From contig NZ_AP025627.1 in assembly GCF_022846435.1 (NCBI RefSeq), positions 2,576,001 through 2,640,000 of the forward strand: 64,000 bases of DNA, in the 5' to 3' direction. A program made the translations under genes and the position numbers. Positions 7,691-17,691 of this stretch are shown here, piece after piece (position 1 is the stretch's first letter; each line of letters begins with the position of its first letter). The DNA is from Parageobacillus sp. KH3-4 (lineage in GTDB: Bacteria > Bacillota > Bacilli > Bacillales > Anoxybacillaceae). The notes under the pieces were generated by a model, which worked only from the letters and a program-made list of their open reading frames with translations, was not told the DNA's origin and searched no databases.

Positions 7691-9816
7691 CTATGCCGTT
7701 CCGGCCGTTTTCCTCTTTTTTCTTTTTGCTCGCGCAATACTGCTTTTCGCGATAAATTAACGCGTCCTTGTTTATCAATCTCCATTACTTTTACTAAAAT
7801 TTCATCGCCAATCGAAACGACGTCCTCGACTCTTCCAACACGCTCTTCCGCCAATTCGGAAATATGGACAAGCCCGTCTTTGCCATTGAACAATTCAACA
7901 AATGCGCCAAATTTTTCAATGCGCTTCACTTTTCCTAAATAAATCTGCCCGACTTCGACTTCGCGGACGATATCTTCGATAATTTGCTTCGCTTTTTCGT
8001 TCATCGCTTCATTGACGGATGAGATAAAAATCGTTCCGTCTTGCTCAATATCGATCTTCACGCCGGTTTCGTCAATAATTTTATTAATTTGTTTGCCGCT
8101 CGGTCCAATGACCTCGCGAATTTTGTCAGGATTAATTTGCATCGTCAAAATTTTCGGCGCGTATTTCGATAGCTCTTTACGCGGCTCACGAATCGTTTGC
8201 ATCATATGGTCTAAAATTTCCATCCGTCCTTTTCTTGCCTGCAGCAGCGCTTCCTCTAAAATTTCGCGGGTTAAGCCTTTGATTTTGATATCCATTTGTA
8301 AAGCGGTAACGCCTTTTCGCGTGCCGGCCACTTTAAAGTCCATATCGCCAAGATGGTCTTCGATTCCTTGAATGTCAGTTAAAATCGTATAATGATCATC
8401 GTTTTTCACAAGCCCCATGGCAATTCCCGCCACCGGCGCTTTAATCGGCACGCCCGCGTCCATCATCGCCAGCGTGCTTGCGCAAATGCTTGCTTGTGAA
8501 GTGGAACCGTTCGATTCAAGCACTTCCGACACGAGACGGATCGTATACGGAAACTCTTTTTCCGACGGAACGACCGGCTCTAATGCCCGTTCGCCAAGCG
8601 CGCCGTGTCCGATCTCGCGGCGTCCCGGACCGCGCATCGGCCCCGTCTCGCCGACGGAAAACGGCGGGAAATTGTAATGGTGCATAAACCGTTTCGTTTC
8701 TTCAATGCCGAGCCCGTCCAATATTTGCACATCGCCAAGCGCCCCTAACGTGCAAACGCTGAGCACTTGCGTCTGCCCGCGCGTAAACAAGCCCGAACCG
8801 TGCGTGCGCGGCAGGACGCCGACTGCTGAGGAGAGCGGGCGGATTTCATCCACTTTTCGGCCGTCTGGGCGAATTTTTTCTTCGGTAATAAGCCGCCTTA
8901 CTTCTTCTTTGACGAGCTTATGTAAAATTTCATTCACTTGTTTTAGCGTTTCCTCGTCCGCTTCCTGTTCTTCATATTTCGCAACGACGCCCGCTTTTAC
9001 TTCCTCAATCGCTGCATCGCGCGCCAATTTTTCCGGCACTTGCACCGCCCGTTTAATATCCGCTTCGGCAAGCTGGCGGATTTCCGCCTCCAGCTGCGGA
9101 TCGAGCTCATACAAAACAACTTCCATTTTTTCTTTGCCGACTTGGGCGGCGATTTCCTCTTGAAAAGCGATCAGCCGTTTTACGTCTTCGTGCCCGAACA
9201 TAATCGCTTCTAGCATGATTTCCTCCGGCACTTCATCGGCGCCAGCCTCGACCATGTTAATCGCGTCTTTCGTTCCGGCGACAACGAGATGCATATCGCT
9301 TTTTTCCGATTGTTCGACCGTCGGATTAATGACAAACTTTCCATCAACACGGCCAACGGTCACGCCGGCAATCGGTCCTTCAAAAGGAATATCGGAAATC
9401 GTCAGCGCGAGGGAGGAGCCGAGTAATGCCGCCATTTCCGGCGAGCAGTCTTGATCGACGCTCATCACCATCGAAACGATTTGCACCTCATTGCGGAATC
9501 CTTCCGCAAACAACGGACGAATCGGCCGGTCAATCAAGCGGCTTGCTAAAATCGCTTTTTCGCTAGGACGTCCTTCCCGCTTAATAAATCCTCCCGGAAT
9601 TTTGCCAACTGCATAAAGACGCTCCTCATAGTTAACCGTCAGCGGGAAAAAGTCGACGTTTTTCGCTTCTTTGGATGCCGTTGCCGTGCTTAATACTACC
9701 GTGTCACCATAACGGACTAATACCGCTCCGTTCGCCTGTTTGGCTAACTCGCCAATTTCGACAACGAGCGGCCGTCCGGCCCAGTCTATGGAAAAAACGC
9801 GTTTTTCTTGCTCCAT
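7678..9816 (-). CDS. pnp: Polyribonucleotide nucleotidyltransferase
   Basis: This 712-residue 3'-5' phosphorolytic exoribonuclease is the main RNA-degrading PNPase of the cell. Two RNase PH domains (about 10-220 and 310-540) flank a helical linker. A KH domain ([18 protein letters not shown], about 560) and a C-terminal S1 domain ([20 protein letters not shown], about 620-690) follow. Length is normal. It lies downstream of rpsO, the standard bacterial order, and has its own possible promoter in the rpsO-pnp gap. Confidence 0.98.
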   Translation of the reverse strand: MEQEKRVFSIDWAGRPLVVEIGELAKQANGAVLVRYGDTVVLSTATASKEAKNVDFFPLTVNYEERLYAVGKIPGGFIKREGRPSEKAILASRLIDRPIRPLFAEGFRNEVQIVSMVMSVDQDCSPEMAALLGSSLALTISDIPFEGPIAGVTVGRVDGKFVINPTVEQSEKSDMHLVVAGTKDAINMVEAGADEVPEEIMLEAIMFGHEDVKRLIAFQEEIAAQVGKEKMEVVLYELDPQLEAEIRQLAEADIKRAVQVPEKLARDAAIEEVKAGVVAKYEEQEADEETLKQVNEILHKLVKEEVRRLITEEKIRPDGRKVDEIRPLSSAVGVLPRTHGSGLFTRGQTQVLSVCTLGALGDVQILDGLGIEETKRFMHHYNFPPFSVGETGPMRGPGRREIGHGALGERALEPVVPSEKEFPYTIRLVSEVLESNGSTSQASICASTLAMMDAGVPIKAPVAGIAMGLVKNDDHYTILTDIQGIEDHLGDMDFKVAGTRKGVTALQMDIKIKGLTREILEEALLQARKGRMEILDHMMQTIREPRKELSKYAPKILTMQINPDKIREVIGPSGKQINKIIDETGVKIDIEQDGTIFISSVNEAMNEKAKQIIEDIVREVEVGQIYLGKVKRIEKFGAFVELFNGKDGLVHISELAEERVGRVEDVVSIGDEILVKVMEIDKQGRVNLSRKAVLREQKEKRGKRPERHRMKP

Positions 9817-9871
9817 ATAGGTGAGTACTCCTCTCTATGTACAAATCGAGAATAACGAATGTATATATTGT

Positions 9872-9901
9872 AGTATAGACGAATCATTGACGATGTATCA
9901 G
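9872..9901 (-). promoter_or_regulatory. Candidate sigma-A promoter of pnp
   Basis: A good -10 hexamer, TATACT, lies about 56 bases upstream of the pnp start, with a poor -35 (CTGATA) 18 bases above it. It follows the rpsO terminator, so pnp needs either readthrough or this promoter. Confidence 0.4.
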
Positions 9902-9948
9902 TTTCCCATTTATTTTAATCATAGCGAAAAATCGCCTATATAACTAGC

Positions 9949-9977
9949 AAAAAAGCGGGAATGCTCCCGCTTTTTTT
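9949..9977 (-). terminator. Terminator of rpsO
   Basis: A perfect stem, AGCGGGA with TCCCGCT, starts next to the rpsO stop codon. It is preceded by an A run and followed on the minus strand by TTTTTTG. It is a strong Rho-independent terminator. Confidence 0.9.
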
Positions 9978-10245
9978 ATCGACGTAATCCAAGTTTGTTA
10001 ATCAATTCACGATAGCGCGTAATGTCCTTATTGCGCAAGTAATTCAATAAGTTGCGGCGTTTACCAACCATTTTCAGCAATCCGCGACGTGAATGATGGT
10101 CTTTTTTATGAACGCGCAAATGCTCATTCAAATTGTTGATTTGCTCTGTAAGGATAGCAATTTGCACTTCCGGAGAACCTGTATCGTTCTCATGAATTTT
10201 AAACTGTTCGATAATTTCTCTTTTACGCTCTTGCGATAATGCCAT
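9976..10245 (-). CDS. rpsO: 30S ribosomal protein S15
   Basis: This 89-residue protein binds the central domain of 16S rRNA at the three-way junction and drives platform assembly. Family signatures include [16 protein letters not shown] and [12 protein letters not shown]. It lies between ribF and pnp with its own promoter, a structured leader and a strong terminator, so it forms a short separate transcript. A GGAGGTGA Shine-Dalgarno precedes the ATG. Confidence 0.98.
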   Translation of the reverse strand: MALSQERKREIIEQFKIHENDTGSPEVQIAILTEQINNLNEHLRVHKKDHHSRRGLLKMVGKRRNLLNYLRNKDITRYRELINKLGLRR

Positions 10246-10335
10246 CCTTGTTCACCTCCTCGTTGATAAAACCCCAATTACCGAGCAAGCGGCGGTGACT
10301 CGACTTGCCAAGCAATGGTTATTTTGCATACATCT
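10246..10335 (-). promoter_or_regulatory. S15 translational operator (rpsO leader RNA)
   Basis: The roughly 90-base leader contains CTTGGCAAG and ACCG..CGGT helices followed by the GGAGGTGA ribosome-binding site. A 5' operator on rpsO mRNA bound by S15 is established for Bacillus stearothermophilus, a close relative. By position and by these short helices this leader is probably the same element. I have not folded it computationally. Confidence 0.6.
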
Positions 10336-10336
10336 A

Positions 10337-11320
10337 TTAGAATAACTCTTTTTGCGATAAAATGCAAGTATTTTCGGCGAATTTGCGGAAATATGCTTGC
10401 GCTTTTTCCTTATCCCGCTGAATTTGCGCGATCAATTCATCCACACTCGCGAATTTTTGTTCGCTTCTTAAGCGCACATGCCACTCGATCGTCATCGTTT
10501 CTCCATAAATGTCTTTGGCAAAATCAAAAATGTGCACCTCGATACTTGGCAATCCTTCGCGGGTAGAGTGAAACGTCGGTTTATAGCCAACATTGCACAC
10601 TCCTTCCAATATGTGCGAACCGACTTTTACTTTTACTGCATATACGCCAAGCGCCGGCAATAAATAATCATCATTTAACGCTATATTCGCCGTTGGAAAC
10701 CCAATCGTTCTTCCGCGGCGTTCACCGCCCACCACTGTGCCTTCCACTTCATAAAAGCGGCCGAGCAAACGCGGCAGTTGATCGACATCTCCGTTTTTCA
10801 GCAACTGCCGGACATAAGTGGAGCTTATTTTCTCTCCATCGATGCTTAATTTTGGAATCACCGTCTGCGTAAATTGCTCGCGCGAATGGAACGGCAATGT
10901 CTCCATCGTTCCTTTTCCAAGGCGCCCGTAAGTAAAATCAAACCCGGCAACGACGTGCTTCACATGAAGGCCGATAATATACTGATCAACAAATTCTTGC
11001 GGAAATAGCTGCGCAAACGAAGGGGTAAACTCGACAATATATAAGTAATCGACGCCAAGTTCGGCAATTAACTTCTCTTTTTTCTTTAGCGGCGTAATCA
11101 AATGAATATGTTTTTCCTTCTTTCCAAGCACGACAGAAGGATGTGGATGAAACGTCATCACCGCGCTTTTATACCCTTTTTCCGCCGCGATTTTTACCGC
11201 TGTGCGAATCACTTTCTGATGCCCAAGATGGATGCCGTCAAAATAGCCAAGCGCCATAACGGTCGGCGGCAGTTCTTCTTTTTTTATCTGATGGGGATGC
11301 GAAATAAATAGTGTTTTCAT
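10337..11320 (-). CDS. ribF: Bifunctional riboflavin kinase / FAD synthetase
   Basis: This 327-residue enzyme makes FMN and then FAD from riboflavin; it is called ribC in B. subtilis. The N-terminal nucleotidyltransferase domain has the GYFDGIHLGHQKVI motif near residue 26. The C-terminal riboflavin-kinase barrel contains GRTIGFPTANI near 205. It is the last gene of the nusA operon, directly after truB. The rpsO promoter lies inside its final codons. Confidence 0.97.
   Translation of the reverse strand: MKTLFISHPHQIKKEELPPTVMALGYFDGIHLGHQKVIRTAVKIAAEKGYKSAVMTFHPHPSVVLGKKEKHIHLITPLKKKEKLIAELGVDYLYIVEFTPSFAQLFPQEFVDQYIIGLHVKHVVAGFDFTYGRLGKGTMETLPFHSREQFTQTVIPKLSIDGEKISSTYVRQLLKNGDVDQLPRLLGRFYEVEGTVVGGERRGRTIGFPTANIALNDDYLLPALGVYAVKVKVGSHILEGVCNVGYKPTFHSTREGLPSIEVHIFDFAKDIYGETMTIEWHVRLRSEQKFASVDELIAQIQRDKEKAQAYFRKFAENTCILSQKELF
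10339..10367 (-). promoter_or_regulatory. Sigma-A promoter of rpsO
   Basis: TTGCAT and TATTCT are separated by exactly 17 bases on the minus strand, overlapping the end of ribF. Transcription would start near 10332 and give a leader of about 85 bases carrying the S15 operator. Confidence 0.6.
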
Positions 11321-11354
11321 TTTCTTTACTCACCTTCTATTTTTGCCTTTTCGC

Positions 11355-12263
11355 TTATCGAAACACTTTCAGCGGCTTCATCAAGTGAGGTTTAACAGGA
11401 TGCTTTACATAAAGAGCGAGCGCCTCGCTTTGTTTAGTCATCATTAATATCGGTCCTTGCAATGATTGCAAAAAAGCGGGAAGCGGCAATATCGCTCCGT
11501 TTTTTACTTTCTCTGCTACTTTATCATTTATCTCATATTTCGGCAAATGAAAAAGCGCCTTTTCAATCGGAAGCAAAACGGATTGCACTTGTCCGTTCTC
11601 GATGTAACGTTCTAATTGTTCAAATGTGACGCAATCTTGCAAAGAAAAGGGGCCGGATGCAGTGCGAACAAGATCAGACATATGCGCCGGATACCCGAGG
11701 CGTTCTCCAATCATCACCGCTAACGTGCGGATATAGGTACCTTTGCTGCAAATGACACGAAAGCGAAACGAAACGGTGTCACCAGAAAATGTATCTCGTT
11801 CATCAAGCAATGTTAGTTCATGGATCGTGACGATGCGAGTCGGCCGCTCGACTTCAACGCCCGCGCGCGCATATTCATACAGCTTTTTTCCTCTTACTTT
11901 TACCGCGGAATACATTGGCGGCGTTTGCGCAATTTCCCCCGTCAACTGCTGGAACACTTCTTCAATTTCGCTGCGACGAATGATGCGATCCACTTTTTTC
12001 TTTACGACGATTTCGCCATCGCTGTCTTCCGTTGTTGTCGCGATCCCTAATGTCACCTCACCTTCGTATGTTTTCGTCGATCCTGTTAAAAATTCGGCGA
12101 TGCGTGTCGCCTTTCCAATACAAATTGGCAAAACTCCTGATACGTTTGGGTCAAGCGTCCCTGTATGCCCTGCTTTTTTTATTCGCAACATGCGGCGAAT
12201 GCGCGCAACACAGTCGTGCGACGTCATTCCAAGCGGTTTGTGCAATAACAATACTCCGTCCAT
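11355..12263 (-). CDS. truB: tRNA pseudouridine-55 synthase
   Basis: This 302-residue enzyme makes pseudouridine 55 in the T-loop of tRNAs. The catalytic aspartate is Asp38 in GHTGTLDPN. A C-terminal PUA-like segment follows the catalytic domain. I start at MDGVLLLHKP, with AAGGG about 8 bases upstream, instead of a start 16 codons earlier that runs into a palindrome. It sits between rbfA and ribF, as in other Firmicutes. Confidence 0.96.
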   Translation of the reverse strand: MDGVLLLHKPLGMTSHDCVARIRRMLRIKKAGHTGTLDPNVSGVLPICIGKATRIAEFLTGSTKTYEGEVTLGIATTTEDSDGEIVVKKKVDRIIRRSEIEEVFQQLTGEIAQTPPMYSAVKVRGKKLYEYARAGVEVERPTRIVTIHELTLLDERDTFSGDTVSFRFRVICSKGTYIRTLAVMIGERLGYPAHMSDLVRTASGPFSLQDCVTFEQLERYIENGQVQSVLLPIEKALFHLPKYEINDKVAEKVKNGAILPLPAFLQSLQGPILMMTKQSEALALYVKHPVKPHLMKPLKVFR

Positions 12264-12317
12264 TTGCGCACCCTTTCTGACAAAGTCATAACCAAAATAA
12301 TTTATGTACATAATCGA

Positions 12318-12344
12318 AATGGATAGACAAATTGTCTATCCATT
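12318..12344. repeat. 27-base near-perfect palindrome between rbfA and truB
   Basis: AATGGATAGACAA and TTGTCTATCCATT are perfect complements around a single central base, in the rbfA-truB gap. On the minus strand no T run follows; on the plus strand a T-rich stretch follows. It may be an mRNA processing or stability hairpin, or a bidirectional terminator. No known regulator site matches. Confidence 0.6.
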
Positions 12345-12349
12345 CATTT

Positions 12350-12736
12350 TTATTCTTTTTCGTTTTCCTCTTCTTTTTTCTCGCTTTCGCGTTCCGCAGA
12401 AATTTGCCGGATCAACTGCTCAATGCGGGTTCCATATTCGATGGATTCATCAATTTCGAAAAATATTTCCGGTGTTTTCCGCAAACGAATGCGTTGGCCG
12501 ATTTCGGAACGGATAAATCCTTTCGCTTTCTCCAAACCTTTTAAAGTGTTTTGTCGCTGTTCTTCGTCCCCTAACACGCTAATATACACCTTTGCTTGTT
12601 GCAAGTCGCCTGTGACGCGCACATCGGTAACAGTGACAAAGCCGATGCGCGGATCTTTTAATTTGCGACCAATAATATCGCTTAATTCTTTTTTCATTTG
12701 TTCACCGACACGTGTAGCCCGTAAATTCATTGCCAA
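12350..12736 (-). CDS. rbfA: 30S ribosome-binding factor A
   Basis: This 128-residue KH-like protein binds immature 30S subunits near 16S helix 1 and is needed for late maturation. The N-terminus, [20 protein letters not shown], and the VYISVLG strand are typical. The C-terminus has a charged Glu/Lys tail common in this family. It follows ylxP by 9 bases within the nusA-infB operon. Confidence 0.96.
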   Translation of the reverse strand: MAMNLRATRVGEQMKKELSDIIGRKLKDPRIGFVTVTDVRVTGDLQQAKVYISVLGDEEQRQNTLKGLEKAKGFIRSEIGQRIRLRKTPEIFFEIDESIEYGTRIEQLIRQISAERESEKKEEENEKE

Positions 12737-12745
12737 TCACCTCGA

Positions 12746-13024
12746 TTAAAACCACTCAAATGTCGTAACCGTCCTTTCCAATTCTGGGAAGGAATCGATC
12801 AAAGCGAGCGCGCGCTGTAGCTCCCGCTCAGTTGTCACCCGGCTCGACGTAATCGCAACAATTCCAAGCGTCGTTCGCTGCCATACGTTTTGGTGATCGA
12901 TTTCGGCTACGGATATATTATATTTTTGTTTCAGCCGCGTTATTATTCGTTGTAATACGGCGCGTTTTTCTTTTAATGATTGCGCGTCGTAAATAAGGCA
13001 TTCACAGGCGACAAAGCCGATCAT
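12746..13024 (-). CDS. ylxP: YlxP, DUF503 protein
   Basis: This 92-residue protein of the DUF503 family contains the conserved [14 protein letters not shown]-type segment (here [17 protein letters not shown]). Its start codon overlaps the infB stop (ATGA), so the two are translationally coupled. It is conserved between infB and rbfA in Firmicutes, and a role in ribosome assembly or translation is suspected from this context only. No catalytic motif is visible. Confidence 0.9.
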   Translation of the reverse strand: MIGFVACECLIYDAQSLKEKRAVLQRIITRLKQKYNISVAEIDHQNVWQRTTLGIVAITSSRVTTERELQRALALIDSFPELERTVTTFEWF

Positions 13025-15243
13025 TGTCTTTCCACTTCCTGCATTACGTACGCTTCAATAATGTCTCCTTCTTTAATATCGTTGAAGTTTTTAATCGTCA
13101 ATCCACATTCATATCCTTGCATTACTTCTTTGACATCATCTTTAAAGCGTTTCAATGAATCCACTTCACCTTCATAAACGACGACGCCTTGACGAATGAG
13201 GCGGACTTTGCTGTCACGCGTCACTTTTCCTTCAGTGACATAGCATCCGGCGATCGTTCCAACTTTGGATACTTTGAACGTTTGCCGTACTTCCGCCTGA
13301 CCGATGACTTTTTCTTCGTATTCCGGATCAAGCATTCCTTTCATCGCCGCTTCAATTTCTTCAATCACTTTATAAATGATGCGGTGCAGACGAATATCGA
13401 CTTTTTCTGACTCGGCAACACGTTTTGCGTTTGCATCCGGGCGGACGTTAAAGCCGATGACAATCGCGTTCGATGCGGTCGCCAAAATAATGTCGGATTC
13501 TGTAATTGCTCCAACTCCAGCGTGAATAATTTTCACGCGCACACCTTCCACATCGATCTTTTGCAAGGCGGAAACAAGCGCTTCAACCGATCCTTGAACA
13601 TCCGCTTTGACAATAATATTTAATTCTTTCATTTCTCCTTGTTTAATTTGTTCAAAGAGGTCGTCTAGGCTGACGCGCGTCTTCATGCTACGTTGCTCCA
13701 TCAATTGTTTTTGCGCCCGCGCTTCACCGATTTGCCGCGCTTTTTTCTCATCTTCAAACACCATAAAGCGGTCTCCAGCCTGCGGCACTTCGTGAAGACC
13801 AGTGATTTCCACAGGTGTCGAAGGGCCTGCTTCTTTCACGCGACGCCCTGTATCATTGACCATCGCCCGCACGCGTCCGTACGTGCAGCCAACAACAATC
13901 GGATCGCCGACATGCAACGTTCCCGCTTGAATGAGCAGCGTCGCAACCGGGCCGCGGCCTTTATCGAGTTTCGCCTCGATTACCGTTCCTGTCGCGCGGC
14001 GATTTGGATTTGCTTTTAATTCTTCCATTTCGCTAACAAGCAAAATCATTTCCAATAAATTATCAATTCCTTCTCCCGTTTTTGCCGACAGTTTACAAAA
14101 GATCGTATCTCCGCCCCATTCTTCCGGAACGAGATTATACTCCATCAATTCTTGCATCACGCGATCTGGGTTAGCATCGGGCTTATCGATTTTGTTGATG
14201 GCAACAATAATCGGAACATTCGCCGCTTTCGCGTGGTTAATTGCTTCCACCGTTTGCGGCATAACGCCATCATCGGCGGCGACAACGAGGACGACAATAT
14301 CGGTGACTTGCGCTCCCCTTGCCCGCATTGTCGTAAACGCCTCATGCCCTGGCGTATCAAGGAACGTAATTTTTTTATCATTCACTGTCACTTGATATGC
14401 GCCAATATGTTGCGTAATGCCCCCTGCTTCTTGTTCCGTCACTTTCGAATGGCGAATCGAATCCAATAGCGTCGTTTTTCCGTGGTCAACGTGCCCCATA
14501 ATCGTGACAACCGGCGGGCGCTCCACTAAATCTTCAGGATTATCGACGATTTCAATCGATTCGAAATCCGTTTCATCGATAACTACTTTTTCTTCCACTT
14601 CTACACCATAATCGGAACAAATCAGTTCGATCGCATCTTTATCCAAATCCTGGTTGATTGTGGCCATCACGCCGAGCATAAACAGCTTTTTAATAATTTC
14701 CGACGGTTCGCGACCGAGTTTTTTCGCGAGTTCGGCGACCGTCAATGTTCCTTCGTACGTAATTTTCTTAGGAAGCTCTTTTTCTTTTTTCTTTGGCGGT
14801 TCTTGTTGCTGCACAGGTTGCTGTTCTTTTGCTTTTACCTTCGCTTTTACTTTTCCTTTATTTTTCTTCTTATGCTGATGGAAAATTTTCTTTTCTTGCT
14901 GCTGCAATTGCAAATCGTGTTTTTTTCCTTCTTTCTTTTTGCCTGCCCCTTTTTTCTTTGGCACTTTCGTTTTCACTACTTCTTCATCTTCATCATCAAA
15001 ATCATCGACATAGTTTTTCGGTTTTACCGTTGTTGGGCGTTTTTCCTTTGGAGCAGAAGCGTGCGGCCGTTCAGGTCGTTCATTTTTTTTGTTGTACGTA
15101 TGGTCAAGCTTTTCCACCACTTCCGGCTCCAACGTCGCCATATGATTCGTCACTTCGATGTTCATTTCTTTCAATTTATGAATAACGTCTTTACTGGATA
15201 CATTGTTTTTTTTCGCGTACTCATATACACGCATTTTAGACAT
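13021..15243 (-). CDS. infB: Translation initiation factor IF-2
   Basis: This 740-residue GTPase delivers initiator tRNA to the 30S subunit. The N-terminal region (about 1-150) is rich in Lys, Glu and Gln and of low complexity. An IF2-N domain ([21 protein letters not shown]) lies near 165. The G domain follows with P-loop [16 protein letters not shown] and NKID. Domain II, IF2-3 and the C-terminal tRNA-binding beta barrel complete it. It is tightly packed between ylxQ and ylxP. Confidence 0.98.
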   Translation of the reverse strand: MSKMRVYEYAKKNNVSSKDVIHKLKEMNIEVTNHMATLEPEVVEKLDHTYNKKNERPERPHASAPKEKRPTTVKPKNYVDDFDDEDEEVVKTKVPKKKGAGKKKEGKKHDLQLQQQEKKIFHQHKKKNKGKVKAKVKAKEQQPVQQQEPPKKKEKELPKKITYEGTLTVAELAKKLGREPSEIIKKLFMLGVMATINQDLDKDAIELICSDYGVEVEEKVVIDETDFESIEIVDNPEDLVERPPVVTIMGHVDHGKTTLLDSIRHSKVTEQEAGGITQHIGAYQVTVNDKKITFLDTPGHEAFTTMRARGAQVTDIVVLVVAADDGVMPQTVEAINHAKAANVPIIVAINKIDKPDANPDRVMQELMEYNLVPEEWGGDTIFCKLSAKTGEGIDNLLEMILLVSEMEELKANPNRRATGTVIEAKLDKGRGPVATLLIQAGTLHVGDPIVVGCTYGRVRAMVNDTGRRVKEAGPSTPVEITGLHEVPQAGDRFMVFEDEKKARQIGEARAQKQLMEQRSMKTRVSLDDLFEQIKQGEMKELNIIVKADVQGSVEALVSALQKIDVEGVRVKIIHAGVGAITESDIILATASNAIVIGFNVRPDANAKRVAESEKVDIRLHRIIYKVIEEIEAAMKGMLDPEYEEKVIGQAEVRQTFKVSKVGTIAGCYVTEGKVTRDSKVRLIRQGVVVYEGEVDSLKRFKDDVKEVMQGYECGLTIKNFNDIKEGDIIEAYVMQEVERQ

Positions 15244-15262
15244 AGATTCACCCCCATAAAGA

Positions 15263-15565
15263 TCAATCGAGCATCGTCAGTAGTTTGTTGGCAAATCCTT
15301 CATCGATCACCGCAACAACAACACGGGCGTCTTTCCCGATTGCGCGCCCGAGCGTATAACGATCAGGCACTTTGCGGAGCGGAATACCGTATGAAGAACA
15401 TTTATCATTGATTTTTTTCGTTGTATTTTCTGATGCATCCTCCGCTAAAAGCACGAGTTTCGCTCTTCCGCTACGAATTTCTTTGACCGTCAGTTCCTCG
15501 CCTGAAATTACTTTCCGTGCTCGATTCGCTAGTCCTAATAATGATGCCCACCGTTCATTGCTCAT
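15263..15565 (-). CDS. ylxQ: YlxQ, L7Ae-family ribosome-associated protein
   Basis: This 100-residue protein of the L7Ae/L30e/S12e/Gadd45 fold is also called RplGA. Typical segments are [15 protein letters not shown] and [16 protein letters not shown]. Such proteins bind kink-turn RNAs. I start at MSNERWASL, whose ATG overlaps the end of ylxR by 11 bases. A start 20 codons earlier would lie deep in ylxR and add unlike sequence. It lies between ylxR and infB, as in other Bacilli. Confidence 0.93.
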   Translation of the reverse strand: MSNERWASLLGLANRARKVISGEELTVKEIRSGRAKLVLLAEDASENTTKKINDKCSSYGIPLRKVPDRYTLGRAIGKDARVVVAVIDEGFANKLLTMLD

Positions 15566-15845
15566 TTCGAGCTGCTGTCTCCTTTTCCGCCAACTGAAGC
15601 AATTCGTCATACAGCGAATCGGCAATTTCCGTCTTTAAATGATGGGCTAAAACATTTTTCTTTTTCGCCAATAAAATGCATTCTTTATCTAGCGTAATAT
15701 ACGCTCCACGCCCCGCTTTCTTCCCGGTTAGATCAATCGAAACTTCTCCATCTTTAGAGCGAACGATGCGTACCATTTCTTTTTTTGGCTTCATTTCTCC
15801 AGTCACGACGCACTTTCGCATTGGCACTTTCTTTTGACCAGCCAT
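15555..15845 (-). CDS. ylxR: YlxR / RnpM, RNA-binding protein
   Basis: This 96-residue protein of the DUF448 family has the conserved [21 protein letters not shown]-terminus and GRGAYI core. In B. subtilis the orthologue was recently reported as RnpM, a modulator of RNase P; older work called it a nucleoid-associated regulator. It starts 12 bases after nusA and overlaps ylxQ. Confidence 0.94.
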   Translation of the reverse strand: MAGQKKVPMRKCVVTGEMKPKKEMVRIVRSKDGEVSIDLTGKKAGRGAYITLDKECILLAKKKNVLAHHLKTEIADSLYDELLQLAEKETAARNEQ

Positions 15846-15857
15846 GTCGCTCCCCCC

Positions 15858-17006
15858 TCACTCGATTTTCTCATCTTGTAAATCGAATGATTGGTTGCTG
15901 TCATTTTCATTATTGATCGACGTTTCTTCCGAATCAAGAAAAGTGGATTGCGCATACGGATCGATTCCCAATTCTCTCGCTTCCGATTCGCTTTTAATAT
16001 CGATTTTCCAATTTGTTAGCTTCGCGGCTAGCCGGGCGTTTTGTCCGCGTTTGCCGATTGCTAACGACAGCTGATAATCTGGCACGATGACCGTCGTCGC
16101 CTTTTGTTCTTCGTTGACGATCACGCGCAGCACTTTCGCCGGGCTTAATGCGTTCGCGACAAACTCAACAGGGTCAGCAGACCAGCGGACGATATCAATT
16201 TTTTCCCCGTTTAGCTCTTCCACAACCGCTTGAACACGCTGTCCTTTTGGGCCAACGCAAGCGCCAACCGGATCCACTTCCGGATTGTCGGAATGCACAG
16301 AAATTTTCGAGCGGTCCCCCGCTTCGCGAGCGATCGATTTAATTTCAACCGTGCCGTCGTAAATTTCTGGAACTTCCAGTTCAAAAAGGCGCTTTAGCAA
16401 TCCCGGATGAGTGCGCGATACAAAAATTTGCGGTCCTTTCGTCGTTTTTTCCACTTTGGTTATATACACTTTAATGCGGTCGTGCGGCTTGTACGTTTCG
16501 TTTGGCATTTGTTCGCTAGCCGGTAGCAGCCCTTCCGTCTTGCCGAGACTGACGTAAACAAAGCGAGGATCTATACGTTGTACAATCCCTGTCATAATAT
16601 CTTCTTCACGGTCAACAAACTCTGCGTAAATGACACTTCTCTCCGCTTCGCGCACCCGTTGTGTAACAACTTGTTTCGCCGTTTGTGCCGCGATGCGTCC
16701 GAAATCTCTCGGCGTTACCTCCAACTCTACGACATCGCCGATTTGATAGTTTGGATCGATTCGTTGCGCTTCTTCCAAAGAAATTTGCAGACGCGGATCA
16801 TTGACTTCTTCCACTACTTCTTTACGCGCAAATACGCGGATGGTTCCTGTTTCCATGTTCAAATCAACCCGTACGTTTTGCGCTTGGCCGAAATTGCGTT
16901 TATACGCGGAAATAATCGCTGCTTCGATCGCTTCCATCACAACTTCTTTGCTAATGCCTTTTTCGCGGATAATATCCGCTAAGGCATCTAGTAATTGCGT
17001 ATTCAT
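15858..17006 (-). CDS. nusA: Transcription elongation/termination factor NusA
   Basis: This 382-residue factor binds RNA polymerase and promotes pausing and termination. The N-terminal polymerase-binding domain (1-130) is followed by an S1 domain (about 135-200) and two KH domains (VDPVGACVGPKGQRVQAV and LAIGKRGQNARLAAKL). The acidic repeats of enteric NusA are absent, as is normal for Firmicutes. It is the second gene of the rimP operon, whose leader carries hairpins that could respond to NusA. Confidence 0.97.
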   Translation of the reverse strand: MNTQLLDALADIIREKGISKEVVMEAIEAAIISAYKRNFGQAQNVRVDLNMETGTIRVFARKEVVEEVNDPRLQISLEEAQRIDPNYQIGDVVELEVTPRDFGRIAAQTAKQVVTQRVREAERSVIYAEFVDREEDIMTGIVQRIDPRFVYVSLGKTEGLLPASEQMPNETYKPHDRIKVYITKVEKTTKGPQIFVSRTHPGLLKRLFELEVPEIYDGTVEIKSIAREAGDRSKISVHSDNPEVDPVGACVGPKGQRVQAVVEELNGEKIDIVRWSADPVEFVANALSPAKVLRVIVNEEQKATTVIVPDYQLSLAIGKRGQNARLAAKLTNWKIDIKSESEARELGIDPYAQSTFLDSEETSINNENDSNQSFDLQDEKIE

Positions 17007-17030
17007 GAAACGAAAATCCCCCTTTTGCCA

Positions 17031-17504
17031 TTAAAAAAAGATAACAGCAAGTCTTGCGCTCGCCACTTTTTCATACGGAATGTCGATGGTTTTTTTGCGA
17101 GTTTTGTCTTTCACAGTGACGGATACTGTTTTTCCGTCAAAACCGGTAAGTTCCCCTTCAAACTCCTTTTCTCCTTCAATTGGTTCATATGTTTTGATAT
17201 ATACATTTTTCCCAATCGCTTTCGTAAAATCAGCCGGTTTTTTTAACGGCCGTTCCGCCCCAGGCGAAGAAACTTCAAGAAAATAGTTGTGCGGGATCGG
17301 GTCGACTTCATCCAATTTCTCGCTTAACTTTTCACTTACGGCCCCACATTGTTCAATGTCAACCCCTTCATCAGAGTCGATAAAGACGCGCAAAAACCAG
17401 CTTTTCCCCTCTTTTACATACTCGATATCGACAAGTTCTAAATCCATGTCGGCAAGAATTGGTGTGACTAGTCCTTCTACTATGCTCGTCACCTTTTTGC
17501 TCAT
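17031..17504 (-). CDS. rimP: Ribosome maturation factor RimP
   Basis: This 157-residue protein (YlxS) acts in 30S maturation. The N-terminal alpha/beta domain has the [20 protein letters not shown] strand-turn-strand, and an Sm-like C-terminal barrel has [11 protein letters not shown]. It is the first gene of the rimP-nusA-ylxR-ylxQ-infB-ylxP-rbfA-truB-ribF operon. AGGAGG precedes the ATG, and a structured leader of about 150 bases lies upstream. Confidence 0.96.
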   Translation of the reverse strand: MSKKVTSIVEGLVTPILADMDLELVDIEYVKEGKSWFLRVFIDSDEGVDIEQCGAVSEKLSEKLDEVDPIPHNYFLEVSSPGAERPLKKPADFTKAIGKNVYIKTYEPIEGEKEFEGELTGFDGKTVSVTVKDKTRKKTIDIPYEKVASARLAVIFF

Positions 17505-17660
17505 TCTTTTCCTCCTAACATAGAGAAACTGCGTCGCTCGTTATAACGAGAAAATCCCCTGCAAATTTGCGGGGAATGAAAAAGCAATTGACATTCATTC
17601 AAGACGAAAGAGTGGGTTTCCCCACTCTTTCCTTACCCATTATCTTTGCCATTTCCACTA
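17505..17660 (-). promoter_or_regulatory. Structured leader of the rimP-nusA operon
   Basis: Reading in the direction of transcription, the leader holds three inverted repeats. The first (17607-17630) is AAAGAGTGGG with CCCACTCTTT and a 4-base loop, with no good T run. The second (17556-17574) is CCCC-GCAAA with TTTGC-A-GGGG, followed by ATTTTC. The third (17537-17550) is the palindrome CTCGTTATAACGAG just before the ribosome-binding site. The second resembles a weak terminator. In B. subtilis the same operon has a leader terminator that depends on NusA, so feedback attenuation is likely here. Confidence 0.6.
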
Positions 17661-17662
17661 AA

Positions 17663-17691
17663 ACTATAACATATTGGAAAATATATTGCAA
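17663..17691 (-). promoter_or_regulatory. Sigma-A promoter of the rimP-nusA-infB operon
   Basis: TTGCAA and TATAGT are separated by 17 bases on the minus strand. This is one of the best promoter matches in the window. It lies between polC and the structured rimP leader. Confidence 0.7.

Noticed and set aside
14803-15411. Plus-strand open frame of about 200 codons rich in Phe and Leu
   Set aside because: It is the antisense image of the Lys-rich N-terminus of infB; AAA/AAG codons read backwards as TTT/CTT. It is not a membrane protein gene.
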